A DNA stretch of 64,000 nucleotides. Source: Pseudooceanicola atlanticus. GTDB lineage: Bacteria; Pseudomonadota; Alphaproteobacteria; Rhodobacterales; Rhodobacteraceae. How positions within the stretch are numbered: position 1 is the first letter of the stretch; each line of letters starts with the position of its first letter. Below are positions 9,234 to 17,422 of this stretch, piece after piece. The notes beneath the pieces are model-generated. The model was not told where the DNA came from, ran no database searches, and saw nothing but the letters and a program-made list of their open reading frames with translations. The translations under genes were made by a program, and so were the position numbers. The stretch spans positions 62,001-126,000 of the forward strand of contig NZ_AQQX01000006.1 in assembly GCF_000768315.1 (NCBI RefSeq). The letters are read 5' to 3'.

Positions 9234-9277
9234 CACGTCGGTATCACGTCGGTATTCTGTCGGTATCGCGTCGGTGC
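9234..9277. repeat. 11-bp tandem repeat, four copies
   Basis: The unit CACGTCGGTAT occurs twice perfectly, then as TCTGTCGGTAT and CGCGTCGGTGC, starting three bases after the agmatinase stop codon. It fills most of the gap to the convergent pentapeptide gene. Confidence 0.9.
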
Positions 9278-9292
9278 GAATGGCGGTGCGGG

Positions 9293-10918
9293 TCAGGGGA
9301 TGTTGTGGGCTTTTTTGTGGTCATACCAAGCTTTGAGGAAATCGTCTTCGCTTGCATAGGTACGGCTGTGCCAGTCTGGCGCCGCCACATACCGCGGCAG
9401 GTTCGTTGTGTCATCGCCAAAGAGTGAATTGACCTGATCTTGCGTTAGGTGAAGCATGGAAAGGTCAACCTCTCTAAATGCGGCACCACGCAGATTTGCC
9501 GCTTCGAGAGATGTGCCGGCATCGAACTTGGCTCCGGAAACCCAAGCCTCATTCAGATGAGCTCGGTCGAGCTTCGCACCATTGAATATTGCGCCGTGCA
9601 GGCCAGTCATCGAAAGGTGTGCCCATCGTAGGCTAGCATCGTTAAATTGTGCGAAGTACAGATCAGCATGCTCCAAGTGTGCAAAGTCGACTGTGGCTCG
9701 GCTCAGATTTGATTGGTCCATCATCGATGCTTCCAGGTGCGACCAGTGGAGGTCTGCCCCTTCCAGATGCGCCCCTTGGATGTACGCGCCTTCCAAATGC
9801 GCCCATCTGAGGTCCGCTCCCTTTAGATGCGCCCGGTCGAGCATCGCCCCCTCCAAGTGCGCGCCTTCTAGGCGCGCTTTATTCAATTGTCCGGATTCCA
9901 GGTCTGCGGATTGCAGGTTGGTTTGCCGCAGGTCGAGACGGTAGCCTTGTTTGTCGGCCGGTCGGCGGTCCTGGCTCTCGAGGGTGATCTGGGCAGGATG
10001 GCGGCGTTTGAGCACGTCGAGTGCGACGCGAATGTCAGCGCGGGGACGCATGAGACCTGCAGCCACTGCCCGAATGTCGTCCTGATCAGGAAACGGAGCG
10101 CGGTCTTCTTCGGCGAAAGCCTCATTCTCCCGTCGCCATTTCTGCACCAGCGTCTCCTGCGCCTCGCTCGCCGGGGCGTTCTGGCGGATATAGGCGCAGA
10201 GGATCTCCATGATCTGGATGTGGTCGCGGTCGCTGTCCTGGGCGATACGCTCCAGCGCGTAGATGGCGCCGATGCGGACCTCGAGGTTGGGTTCGGTGGT
10301 TTCCACCGTTTCCCGGTCGACGAATGCCGTTCCGTCCGGCCGTCGCGCAGGAATGAGTTTCCCTGTTTCGTCGCGCTTCCAGTCGCCCTTGGCATCTTTC
10401 TCGTAAAGCGGGGACTCGATCACGTGTTTCACGGTCTTTTCGGCACCGAGCCCCTCGACGGCCTGGTTGATGCGATCCGTGATCAGGCCTTCTTCGGTCG
10501 CGGTGACTTGTCTTTCCGTGGTGAGCACCCGCAACAGGGCGAGGGGAAGGGTGATCAGGCCGCCGAGAGCGGTGAGAAGGCCCACGAAGGAGAGGACGTG
10601 CCAGCGCAGTGCGAAGCTGAGAAGCGATTGGATCGTCTGGCCGTCTGACAGGGTTTCGGCCTCGAAATCCGAGGCTTCCGGGATCGACGTGACAAGGCGA
10701 CCGAGCAGGTAGAGGACGAAAAGGAACAGGGCGAGCCAGATCGGGGCAAGGACGCCCGCGACCGAGCCGAGAGCCTGTATTTGCCAGCGCTCCGATTGCG
10801 GTTTCCGGGTGTCGTGCAGGTGTTGCCATGCAAGGACACCGCACCAGGCCATGAGAAAGATCGCGGCCAGGACGCTCCAGAACGTTGTTTCGGAAATCGT
10901 GATCGTGACAGTCCCCAT
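9293..10918 (-). CDS. Membrane-anchored pentapeptide-repeat protein
   Basis: This 541-residue protein has hydrophobic segments near residues 12-31, 50-75 and 105-130. A soluble segment follows with LEVRIGAIYALERIAQDS, seen in many Rhodobacteraceae homologues. From about residue 330 to 480 there is a pentapeptide-repeat coil of A(D/H)LxxA units such as LEGAHLEGAMLDRAHLKGADL. Pentapeptide coils form right-handed quadrilateral helices used for binding; the partner here is unknown. Part of the repeat region is less GC-rich than neighbouring genes. No clear ribosome binding site is visible before the ATG. It stands alone, convergent with the agmatinase gene. Confidence 0.82.
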   Translation of the reverse strand: MGTVTITISETTFWSVLAAIFLMAWCGVLAWQHLHDTRKPQSERWQIQALGSVAGVLAPIWLALFLFVLYLLGRLVTSIPEASDFEAETLSDGQTIQSLLSFALRWHVLSFVGLLTALGGLITLPLALLRVLTTERQVTATEEGLITDRINQAVEGLGAEKTVKHVIESPLYEKDAKGDWKRDETGKLIPARRPDGTAFVDRETVETTEPNLEVRIGAIYALERIAQDSDRDHIQIMEILCAYIRQNAPASEAQETLVQKWRRENEAFAEEDRAPFPDQDDIRAVAAGLMRPRADIRVALDVLKRRHPAQITLESQDRRPADKQGYRLDLRQTNLQSADLESGQLNKARLEGAHLEGAMLDRAHLKGADLRWAHLEGAYIQGAHLEGADLHWSHLEASMMDQSNLSRATVDFAHLEHADLYFAQFNDASLRWAHLSMTGLHGAIFNGAKLDRAHLNEAWVSGAKFDAGTSLEAANLRGAAFREVDLSMLHLTQDQVNSLFGDDTTNLPRYVAAPDWHSRTYASEDDFLKAWYDHKKAHNIP

Positions 10919-11363
10919 GGCTTTTACTTTATCGGGGTGACGCTGGTGAGCAACGAATTCTTAATGGTTGCGGAGGGTCTTTGCCTCGCTCGTGACGCGC
11001 AGCGGCACGGGCCGCGCCCGACCGCCCCCATGGGCGGGCGCGAAGACGCGCCCACCCGCGGTCGGGTGCGTCCCTCTGTTGGGCGCAGGGGTTGGGTGAG
11101 CCGTTTGTGTTTTTCGCTTCCCCAGTTCGTGAAGCGTAGGCGGGGCGGCCCCCGGGTCTCTGCGGCCCTTTGGTGAAAGCGGGAACCGAAGGCGCGGCAT
11201 CGCCCCCTCATCGCACCCATCCCGCTCACAATCCCGCAAGGGAGGGGAAAAAGGGGGCTGACGTGTCTTCCGCCGCACCTGCACCGTCTTGCAATCCCCC
11301 CCGCGCGCTCATAGGTTCCGCCAAACTTCGCGGGACGCCCGCCAGACAAGAAGGACAGACCCC
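10919..11363. other. Intergenic region of 445 bases before yajC
   Basis: This GC-rich stretch has no convincing gene. Its short open frames on the minus strand are Arg/Pro-rich and differ between frames, as expected of non-coding DNA. It holds the divergent starts of the pentapeptide gene and the yajC operon, several GC-rich inverted segments around 11030-11070, and a candidate yajC promoter. Confidence 0.6.
11289..11317 (+). promoter_or_regulatory. Candidate promoter of yajC-secD-secF
   Basis: TTGCAA and TAGGTT are separated by 17 bases, 47 bases before the yajC start. Confidence 0.4.
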
Positions 11364-11654
11364 ATGGAAGGTGGCGCAATCGCCCAGATTCTCCCGTTCA
11401 TCCTGATCTTCGTGATCATGTATTTCCTGCTGATCCGGCCGCAGCAGAAAAAGCTGAAAGAGCATCAGGCGATGGTCAATGCGGTGCGCCGGGGCGACAT
11501 GGTGGTGACCCAGGGCGGCATCATCGGCAAGGTCATCAAGGTCCGCGACGACGGCGAAGTGGAGATCGAGATCTCCGAAGGCGTCAAGGTTCGGGTCATC
11601 CAGTCCACGCTGGCCGACGTGAAGTCCAAGACCGAACCCGCCGAAACCAAGTAA
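11364..11654 (+). CDS. yajC: Preprotein translocase subunit YajC
   Basis: This 96-residue protein has one N-terminal membrane helix (AQILPFILIFVIMYFLLI) followed by RPQQKKLKEHQ and a small cytoplasmic domain with GDMVVTQGGIIGKV, the standard YajC layout. YajC joins SecD and SecF in the accessory translocase complex. The start at 11364 has AGAAGGA upstream. It heads the operon, 30 bases before secD. Confidence 0.95.
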   Translation: MEGGAIAQILPFILIFVIMYFLLIRPQQKKLKEHQAMVNAVRRGDMVVTQGGIIGKVIKVRDDGEVEIEISEGVKVRVIQSTLADVKSKTEPAETK

Positions 11655-11684
11655 TCCCGAGACCTCGGACAAAGGGCTGGCCCC

Positions 11685-13316
11685 ATGCTGCAGATCGATC
11701 TGTGGAAACGTATCCTGATCTGGGCGGTGGTGGCCTGTGGCCTGCTGCTGGCCCTGCCGAACGCCTTCTACTCGAAGGTCGAGAGCTACAATGACGCGGT
11801 CGCCGTGGGCGAACCGGCAGAGGGCTGGGTCGACTGGCTGCCCTCGGGGCTGGTGAACCTGGGCCTCGACCTGCGGGGCGGGGCGCATCTGCTGGCCGAA
11901 GTGCAGGTCGGCGACGTCTACGAGGCGCGGATGAACGGGCTGTGGCCCGAGATCCGCAACCAGCTGCGGGACGAGCGCGACACGATCGGCACGATCCGCT
12001 TGCAGGACAGCGCGCCGGACGAGCTTCGCGTGCGGATTTCCCGGCCCGAGGGTATGGACCGCGCGCTGCAGGTCGTGCGTGAGCTGGCGCGTCCCGTGAC
12101 CAGCCTGACCGGCGCGGGGCAGAACGACATCGTGGTGTCCGCCGATGGGTCCGACGTCGTGGTGCGCCTGTCGGAGGCCGAGCGGCTGGCGACGGACGAC
12201 CGCACGGTGCGGCAATCGCTGGAGATCATCCGACGCCGGATCGACGAGGTCGGCACCCGTGAACCCACGATCCAGCGCCAGGGCGCGGACCGGATCCTGA
12301 TCCAGGTGCCGGGCGTTGGCAGCGCGGCCGAGCTGAAGGAGATCATCGGCACCACCGCGCAGCTGACCTTCCAGCCCGTGGTGCGTCGCACCAGCGACAG
12401 CGAGGCGATCCCCGGTCCGGGCAACGAGCTGCTGCCGTCGCTGGACGAGGAGGGCACCTATTACGTGCTGGAGGACGCGCCGGTCGTCTCCGGGGACGAG
12501 CTGGTCGATGCCCAGCCGTCCTTCGACCAGAACAACCGGCCCGCCGTGTCCTTCCGGTTCAATCCGGCCGGCGCACGGAAGTTCGGCGATTACACCGCGA
12601 ACAATATCGGCAACCCCTTCGCCATCGTGCTGGATAACGAGGTGATCTCGGCCCCGGTGATCCAGAGCCATATTCCCGGCGGATCGGGCATCATCACCGG
12701 CAATTTCACCGTCGACGAATCCACCAACCTGGCGGTTCTGCTGCGTGCCGGTGCGCTGCCGGCGGGGCTGGATTTCCTGGAAGAACGGACCATCGGGCCG
12801 GAACTGGGCGCGGATTCCATCGAGGCCGGCAAGATCGCGTCGATCGTGGCCATGGTCGCGGTGCTGGCCTTCATGTTCCTGAGCTATGGCCTGTTCGGCA
12901 TCTTCGCCAACGTGGCGCTGCTTGTGAACGTCGCGCTGGTCTTCGGCCTGCTGTCGATGATCGGCGGCACACTGACCCTGCCGGGCATCGCGGGGATCGT
13001 GCTGACCATCGGTATGGCGGTGGACGCCAACGTGCTGATCTTCGAGCGTATCCGCGAAGAGATCAAAAGTGGCCGAGGCCCGGCCCGTGCCATCGAACAG
13101 GGCTATGAAAAGGCTTTGTCGGCGATCCTGGACGCGAACATCACCACCTTCATCACGGCCGTGATCCTCTATGTCATGGGCTCCGGCCCGGTGCGGGGGT
13201 TCGCCATCACGCTGGGGCTGGGTATCCTGACCTCGGTCTTCACCGCCTTCTTCGTCACCCGCCTGCTGGTGGTGCTGTGGTTCGACCGCCGCCGCCCCAA
13301 GACACTGGAGCTTTGA
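11685..13316 (+). CDS. secD: Protein translocase subunit SecD
   Basis: The 543-residue inner-membrane protein has the N-terminal helix, the D1 motif LGLDLRGGAHLLAEV, a large periplasmic domain and a C-terminal six-helix block with GMAVDANVLIFERIREE. SecD uses the proton motive force to pull translocating proteins into the periplasm. Its length is usual for alphaproteobacteria. The stop is separated from secF by one base. Confidence 0.97.
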   Translation: MLQIDLWKRILIWAVVACGLLLALPNAFYSKVESYNDAVAVGEPAEGWVDWLPSGLVNLGLDLRGGAHLLAEVQVGDVYEARMNGLWPEIRNQLRDERDTIGTIRLQDSAPDELRVRISRPEGMDRALQVVRELARPVTSLTGAGQNDIVVSADGSDVVVRLSEAERLATDDRTVRQSLEIIRRRIDEVGTREPTIQRQGADRILIQVPGVGSAAELKEIIGTTAQLTFQPVVRRTSDSEAIPGPGNELLPSLDEEGTYYVLEDAPVVSGDELVDAQPSFDQNNRPAVSFRFNPAGARKFGDYTANNIGNPFAIVLDNEVISAPVIQSHIPGGSGIITGNFTVDESTNLAVLLRAGALPAGLDFLEERTIGPELGADSIEAGKIASIVAMVAVLAFMFLSYGLFGIFANVALLVNVALVFGLLSMIGGTLTLPGIAGIVLTIGMAVDANVLIFERIREEIKSGRGPARAIEQGYEKALSAILDANITTFITAVILYVMGSGPVRGFAITLGLGILTSVFTAFFVTRLLVVLWFDRRRPKTLEL

Positions 13317-13317
13317 C

Positions 13318-14286
13318 ATGCGCCTGAGACTGGTTCCCCAGGAGACGAAGATCGACTTCTTCAAGAGCGGCCGGCTGGCGCTGATCCTGTCCGCCTTCAT
13401 GATCGTTGCCTCGCTGGCAGCGGAAGGCATCATCGGGCTGAACTTCGGCATCGATTTCCGCGGCGGCACGACGATCCGGACGGAAAGCACCGAGCCGGTG
13501 GATATCGGCGTCTACCGGGACAGCATTTCCGAGCTGGGCCTGGGCGACGTGACCATCACCGAGGTCTTCGACCCGACCTTCGGGCCGGAGCGCAACGTGG
13601 CCATGGTCCGCATCCAGGCGCAGGACGGCGAGGAATCGGTGTCGGCGCAGATGATCGCGGATGTGGAGGGCGCCTTGCAGAGCGTGGTGCCGGATATCCA
13701 GTTCGTGTCGGTCGAATCCGTCGGGCCGAAAGTGTCGGGCGAATTGATCCAGACCGCCGTGATCGCGGTGCTTCTGGCGATCTTCGCGGTGCTCGTCTAC
13801 ATCTGGCTGCGGTTCGAATGGCAGTTCGCCGTCGGGGCGGTGGCCGCGCTGGTGCATGACGTGATCCTGACGGTCGGCGTCTTCTCGGTCTTCCAGATCC
13901 GGTTCGACCTGGCGATCATCGCGGCGCTTCTGACCATCGTGGGCTATTCGCTGAACGACACCGTGGTCGTCTTTGACCGGGTGCGGGAAAACCTGCGCAA
14001 GTACAAGAAGATGGAGCTGAAAGAGCTGCTGAACCTGTCGATCAACGAAACCCTGAGCCGGACGGTCATGACCTCTGGCACGACCCTGATCGCGCTGATC
14101 GCGCTGATCGTCCTGGGGGGCGACGTGATCCGCGGCTTCGTCTTCGCCATGACCTGGGGCGTGATCGTCGGGACCTATTCGTCGGTCTTCATCGCCGGCG
14201 AGATCCTGCGCCGCCTGGGCGTCAAGCGTGACTGGTCCAAGCCCACGGACACCACCGGCAACCAATTCGCCAATATCGATGCCTGA
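13318..14286 (+). CDS. secF: Protein translocase subunit SecF
   Basis: This 322-residue membrane protein carries LNFGIDFRGGTTI near the N-terminus and YSLNDTVVVFDRVREN in the transmembrane core, both SecF signatures. It pairs with SecD. The gene starts one base after secD and its end overlaps the start of the TauE-like gene by eight bases, so the operon extends further. Confidence 0.97.
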   Translation: MRLRLVPQETKIDFFKSGRLALILSAFMIVASLAAEGIIGLNFGIDFRGGTTIRTESTEPVDIGVYRDSISELGLGDVTITEVFDPTFGPERNVAMVRIQAQDGEESVSAQMIADVEGALQSVVPDIQFVSVESVGPKVSGELIQTAVIAVLLAIFAVLVYIWLRFEWQFAVGAVAALVHDVILTVGVFSVFQIRFDLAIIAALLTIVGYSLNDTVVVFDRVRENLRKYKKMELKELLNLSINETLSRTVMTSGTTLIALIALIVLGGDVIRGFVFAMTWGVIVGTYSSVFIAGEILRRLGVKRDWSKPTDTTGNQFANIDA

Positions 14287-15031
14287 TTGGCTGCCGGCCG
14301 GGGTTGGCGGGGTCGAATTGGCGATCCTGCTGGCCACGGTGCTGGTGGCCGGGATCGTCTATGGCTTTGCCGGGTTCGGCGCGGCGCTGATCTACATGCC
14401 CGTGGCGGCACGGATCGTGCCCATCGACCTGGCCATCGCGGCCTTTGCCGTCTCGGCGCTGGCCTCCTTGGTGACGGTGGTGCCGCAGGCGATCTCCGAT
14501 ATCGACCGGCGCGGCACGACGATCATGATCGGCACGGCCACCGTCGGGGCCTTTGTCGGGCTTTACGTCCTGAAGGTGACCGATCTGATCTGGCTACGCT
14601 GGGCGGTGGTGTCGGTGACGACGCTGACGCTGCTGGCCCTGATCTCGGGCTGGCGCTACCGCACGGTGCCGACGGATCGCAGCCGGGGTGCCATCGGCCT
14701 CTCGACCGGCTTCGTCGGCGGCGCGACCGGGCTGCTGGGCCCGGTCATGGTGCTGTTCCAGCTGGCGGGCCGGGACGGAGCCGCACGCAACCGGGCCACC
14801 AGCCTGGTCTTCCTGACCACGACCAGCGTCCTGTTGCTGCCGCTGATGGCGTTGCAGGGCATCCTGGGGATCGCGGCAATCCCGCTGGGCCTGGTGATGC
14901 TGGTGCCCTACGGGTTCGGCACCTGGATCGGCCGCCGCATGTTCCGCCCCGAGGCCGAGCGACTTTACCGCGGCGCGGCCTACCTGTTGATCGCGGTGGC
15001 CATCGTGATAGGCCTGCCCCTGTTCGATTGA
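14279..15031 (+). CDS. TauE/SafE family membrane permease
   Basis: This 250-residue polytopic protein has about eight hydrophobic segments and the family pattern GFAGFGAALIYMPV in the first repeat and GFVGGATGLLGPVMVL in the second. TauE/SafE proteins export small organic or inorganic sulfur anions, but individual substrates are rarely known. The chosen ATG overlaps secF by eight bases, indicating translational coupling. Its own stop codon lies in a three-copy 12-bp tandem repeat. Confidence 0.85.
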   Translation: MPDWLPAGVGGVELAILLATVLVAGIVYGFAGFGAALIYMPVAARIVPIDLAIAAFAVSALASLVTVVPQAISDIDRRGTTIMIGTATVGAFVGLYVLKVTDLIWLRWAVVSVTTLTLLALISGWRYRTVPTDRSRGAIGLSTGFVGGATGLLGPVMVLFQLAGRDGAARNRATSLVFLTTTSVLLLPLMALQGILGIAAIPLGLVMLVPYGFGTWIGRRMFRPEAERLYRGAAYLLIAVAIVIGLPLFD

Positions 15032-15058
15032 GTATTCGACTGAGTTTTCGACTGACAC
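15023..15058. repeat. 12-bp tandem repeat carrying three in-frame stop codons
   Basis: TTCGATTGAGTA, TTCGACTGAGTT and TTCGACTGACAC follow one another. The first contains the stop codon of the TauE-like gene. Because the unit is 12 bases, each copy repeats Phe-Asp-stop in the same frame. Confidence 0.9.
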
Positions 15059-15086
15059 CGCCACGAGACCCGGAAGGAGCCCCGAG

Positions 15087-15440
15087 ATGCAGCTGAATGA
15101 GATCGATTACGGCAAGGCACGCCCCATCGACGGCTATGGCCCCGGCTTTTTCCGCGTGGCCGGCGAGGCGATTGAGGGGCCGATCCTGGTGACCGCCGAT
15201 GCGGTGCGCAGCTGGGGCGGCTATGACGACGTGGAAGGCGCGCTGGCCTTTGCGGGCCAGGTGGACGTGCTGTTCGTCGGCACCGGCGCCGAGATGAGCT
15301 ATATCCCGCCCGCCTTCCGCGCCCGTCTGGACGAGGCGGGGATCGGCGTGGAACCCATGGCCTCTCCGGCGGCGTGCCGGACCTATAACGTGCTGTTGAG
15401 CGAGGGGCGGCGGGTGGCCGCCGCGCTTTTCCCGGTCTGA
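15087..15440 (+). CDS. Mth938-like domain protein (DUF498/NDUFAF3-like)
   Basis: This 117-residue single-domain protein has the Mth938 fold pattern: GPGFFRVAGEAIEGPILVT early, then VDVLFVGTGAEMSYIPPAF and a C-terminal SPAACRTYNVLLSEGR. Homologues include the mitochondrial complex I assembly factor NDUFAF3, but the bacterial function is unsettled. In many Rhodobacterales this gene lies between secF and ccmA; here ccmA is 35 kb away. A terminator follows. Confidence 0.85.
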   Translation: MQLNEIDYGKARPIDGYGPGFFRVAGEAIEGPILVTADAVRSWGGYDDVEGALAFAGQVDVLFVGTGAEMSYIPPAFRARLDEAGIGVEPMASPAACRTYNVLLSEGRRVAAALFPV

Positions 15441-15463
15441 TCCTTGTTCGATGCGCCTGGCCT

Positions 15464-15490
15464 GGCCGTCCCATCCGGGGCGGCCTTTTT
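15464..15490 (+). terminator. Intrinsic terminator closing the sec operon
   Basis: GGCCGTCCC and GGGGCGGCC form a 9-bp stem (one G-U pair) with loop ATCC, followed by TTTTT. Confidence 0.8.
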
Positions 15491-15592
15491 GCGTTCCTGC
15501 CGGAATATCGGGCGTGGGTCCGGCCGGATCGCCGCTTTTTCTGCCCCAGGGTCAACAGAAGGCTTGCCAGAACGGGGTTTTCGAATTTACGG

Positions 15593-15604
15593 TAATAATC
15601 ACGT
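15593..15604. promoter_or_regulatory. Candidate operator shared with the TRAP promoter
   Basis: TAATAATCACGT lies 124 bases before the flavin monooxygenase gene. The same 12-mer occurs at 20098-20109 in front of the TRAP transporter gene, next to the marR gene. The surroundings (15580-15610) are AT-rich in an otherwise GC-rich region. Confidence 0.45.
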
Positions 15605-15727
15605 TAATTGTGGTGGGCCCGATACCGGACCTGGTACTTGTCCCTGACCACGACCCGGATGGATCGGGCGCGGGCCAAAGAGGTCAGAGACCTCGGCCCC
15701 CACCCGATGGAGCGAGGAGGCGACGGA

Positions 15728-16888
15728 ATGAACATGCAAGCCAAGGCCCAGGCGCGGCCCGATCGGGGCGGCGACACCGCCGACCTGCTGAGCGAGGTGC
15801 TGGACGAGATCCGCACCCGCCGCGCGGAGTTCGAACAGAAGGCCCATGTGCCGCGCGACATGGTCGACCGGCTGCGCGCCATCGGCTGCTACCGCGCCTT
15901 CGTGCCGGAACGGTTCGGCGGCGATGCGCTCAGCCCCGCCGCGTTCTGCCGGCTGATCGAAACGATCTCCGCGGCCGATGCGTCGACAGGATGGGTGGCC
16001 AGTTTCGGCGTATCCTCGACCTACCTCTCGGCGCTGCCGCCGGAAACCTTTGCCAGGATCTACGCCGATCCCGACACGGTGTTCGCCGGCGCGATGTTCC
16101 CGCCGCAGGCCGCCACGCCCGAGGGCGACAAGCTGCGGGTGAACGGGCGCTGGCCCTGGTGTTCGGGCTCCATGGGGGCCGATTACATCGGTGTCGGCAT
16201 CAAGCTGGAGGGCGAAGCGACGCCACTGCCACGCTCCGCCGTGCTGCCCCGGTCGGAGGTCGAGATCGACGAGACTTGGGACACGATCGGGTTGCGCGGC
16301 ACCGGCAGCCACGAGGTTGTCGTGACCGACAAGCTGGTGAGCGAGGACTGGACCTTCATCCGCGGATCGGCGCCGCAGATGGACGACCCGCAATTCCGCT
16401 ACCCGGCCATGGCGCTGGCCGCGCAGGTGCTGGCCGTCGTTGCGCTTGGCACGGCGCGCGAGGCGCTGGACTGGATCCGCTCGGACGCAGCGCAGCGCGC
16501 CTCGATCACCGGCGCGCCCAATCCCGGCGCGCGCCCCTATGTGCAGGCCGACCTGGCCCGCGCCGAGGGTATCCTCGCCGGCGCCCGGCATTACTTCTAC
16601 GACACGATCGAGGCCGGCTGGGACGAGCTGCTGACCCAGGGCGAGGTCTCGGGCGACACGAAGATCGCCCTGCGAATGGCCGCCACCAAGGCCGCCCATG
16701 ACGGGGCCGAGGCCGCGCGTCTGGCCTTCACGCTGGGCGGATCGGGTGGCATGATGGCGGGGCACCCGCTGGGCCGTTGCATGATCGATGCGGCCTGCGT
16801 CGCGCAGCATGCCTTCCTCAATTCCGGCACCTGGACCGCCGCGGGCGCCGGGCTCTTCGACCAACAGACGCCGCCGGGATATCCCTGA
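15728..16888 (+). CDS. Acyl-CoA-dehydrogenase-like flavin monooxygenase (IacA/IifC type)
   Basis: This 386-residue protein has the acyl-CoA dehydrogenase fold but belongs with the two-component flavin monooxygenases (HsaA, HpaH C2, IacA, indole oxygenase). Visible marks are an N-terminal helical region with VPRDMVDRLRAIGCYRAFVPERFGG, DASTGWVASFG, and C-terminal GGSGGMMAGHPLGR. Such enzymes use reduced flavin from a partner reductase, which is present 2 kb downstream. The neighbours (IacB-like protein, SDR, reductase, MarR) point to hydroxylation of the indole ring. The ATG at 15728 has AGGAGG seven bases before it. Whether the substrate is indole-3-acetate, indole or another aromatic is not shown. 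Confidence 0.8.
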   Translation: MNMQAKAQARPDRGGDTADLLSEVLDEIRTRRAEFEQKAHVPRDMVDRLRAIGCYRAFVPERFGGDALSPAAFCRLIETISAADASTGWVASFGVSSTYLSALPPETFARIYADPDTVFAGAMFPPQAATPEGDKLRVNGRWPWCSGSMGADYIGVGIKLEGEATPLPRSAVLPRSEVEIDETWDTIGLRGTGSHEVVVTDKLVSEDWTFIRGSAPQMDDPQFRYPAMALAAQVLAVVALGTAREALDWIRSDAAQRASITGAPNPGARPYVQADLARAEGILAGARHYFYDTIEAGWDELLTQGEVSGDTKIALRMAATKAAHDGAEAARLAFTLGGSGGMMAGHPLGRCMIDAACVAQHAFLNSGTWTAAGAGLFDQQTPPGYP

Positions 16889-16955
16889 TCCCTTTCATCT
16901 TGCCATAAATACTCTGGGGGGAATTGGCCGCAGGCCAAGGGGGGCAACGCACCCC
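16885..16955 (+). repeat. Intergenic repeat element, copy 1
   Basis: It begins CTGATCCCTTTCATCTTGCC at the stop codon of the monooxygenase gene and continues with AAATACTCTGGGGGG and GC-rich hairpins. The same opening recurs at 39066, and an inverted relative lies at 39191-39250. Confidence 0.75.
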
Positions 16956-16998
16956 GACCGACCCGGACAGCCCCACATAAAACCAACAGGAGACCCCG

Positions 16999-17355
16999 AT
17001 GACCCAGCCCCTCCGCACGCTTCTCTGCTTCAACAACCACGGCACCTTCTTCAGCCTGCCCTTCGACCAGATCGGTCCGGTCTGGAAAGCCACGCAGGAG
17101 CTCATGTCCGAGATCAACAAGATGGAGGGCGTGACCATCGTCGGCACCTTCGACGATGACCAGACCATGGTCGGCGCGTCGCAGGGTTTCCCCTTCACCT
17201 GGTACATCCTGGCCGATTTCCCGGATCGCGACGCGGTGCAGGCGGCCTGCAACCTGCTGCGCACCATCGTGGTGGGCGAAGGCAATGACCGGTTGTGGAA
17301 ATACATGACGGTCGAGGCGCGGATGGGCCGGGCGCTCGAGATTCCCGATCTCTGA
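16999..17355 (+). CDS. Small IacB-like protein
   Basis: This 118-residue protein (MTQPLRTLLCFNNHGTFFSL at the start) has no membrane segment and no motif I can assign. Its size and its place directly after the IacA-like monooxygenase and before the SDR match the small conserved protein of iac clusters (IacB). Similar small proteins in indole-degrading (iif) operons have been described as cofactor-independent oxygenases acting on an oxindole; the link here rests on position and size. CAGGAG precedes the ATG. It is part of the same plus-strand operon. Confidence 0.6.
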   Translation: MTQPLRTLLCFNNHGTFFSLPFDQIGPVWKATQELMSEINKMEGVTIVGTFDDDQTMVGASQGFPFTWYILADFPDRDAVQAACNLLRTIVVGEGNDRLWKYMTVEARMGRALEIPDL

Positions 17356-17422
17356 GCCGCTCTCGTCACGTGTTTGAAACAGCGGCCGTCCATCACCGGG
17401 CGGCCCGGTCCGGAGGGTGCAG

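Noticed and set aside
9234-9277. CRISPR-like repeats
   Set aside because: Units are 11 bp and directly adjacent without spacers, and no cas genes are present.
10924-11379. Arg-rich minus-strand frame before yajC
   Set aside because: No ribosome binding site, and equally long open frames in other phases. It reads as GC-rich non-coding DNA.
11226-13490. A 754-codon minus-strand frame opposite secD
   Set aside because: It is the antisense of yajC-secD with biased His/Gln/Arg composition and no domain.
15728-16888. Beta-oxidation acyl-CoA dehydrogenase call
   Set aside because: The paired flavin reductase and IacB/SDR neighbours, and the lack of the YEGxS-type catalytic segment, point to a flavin-dependent monooxygenase.
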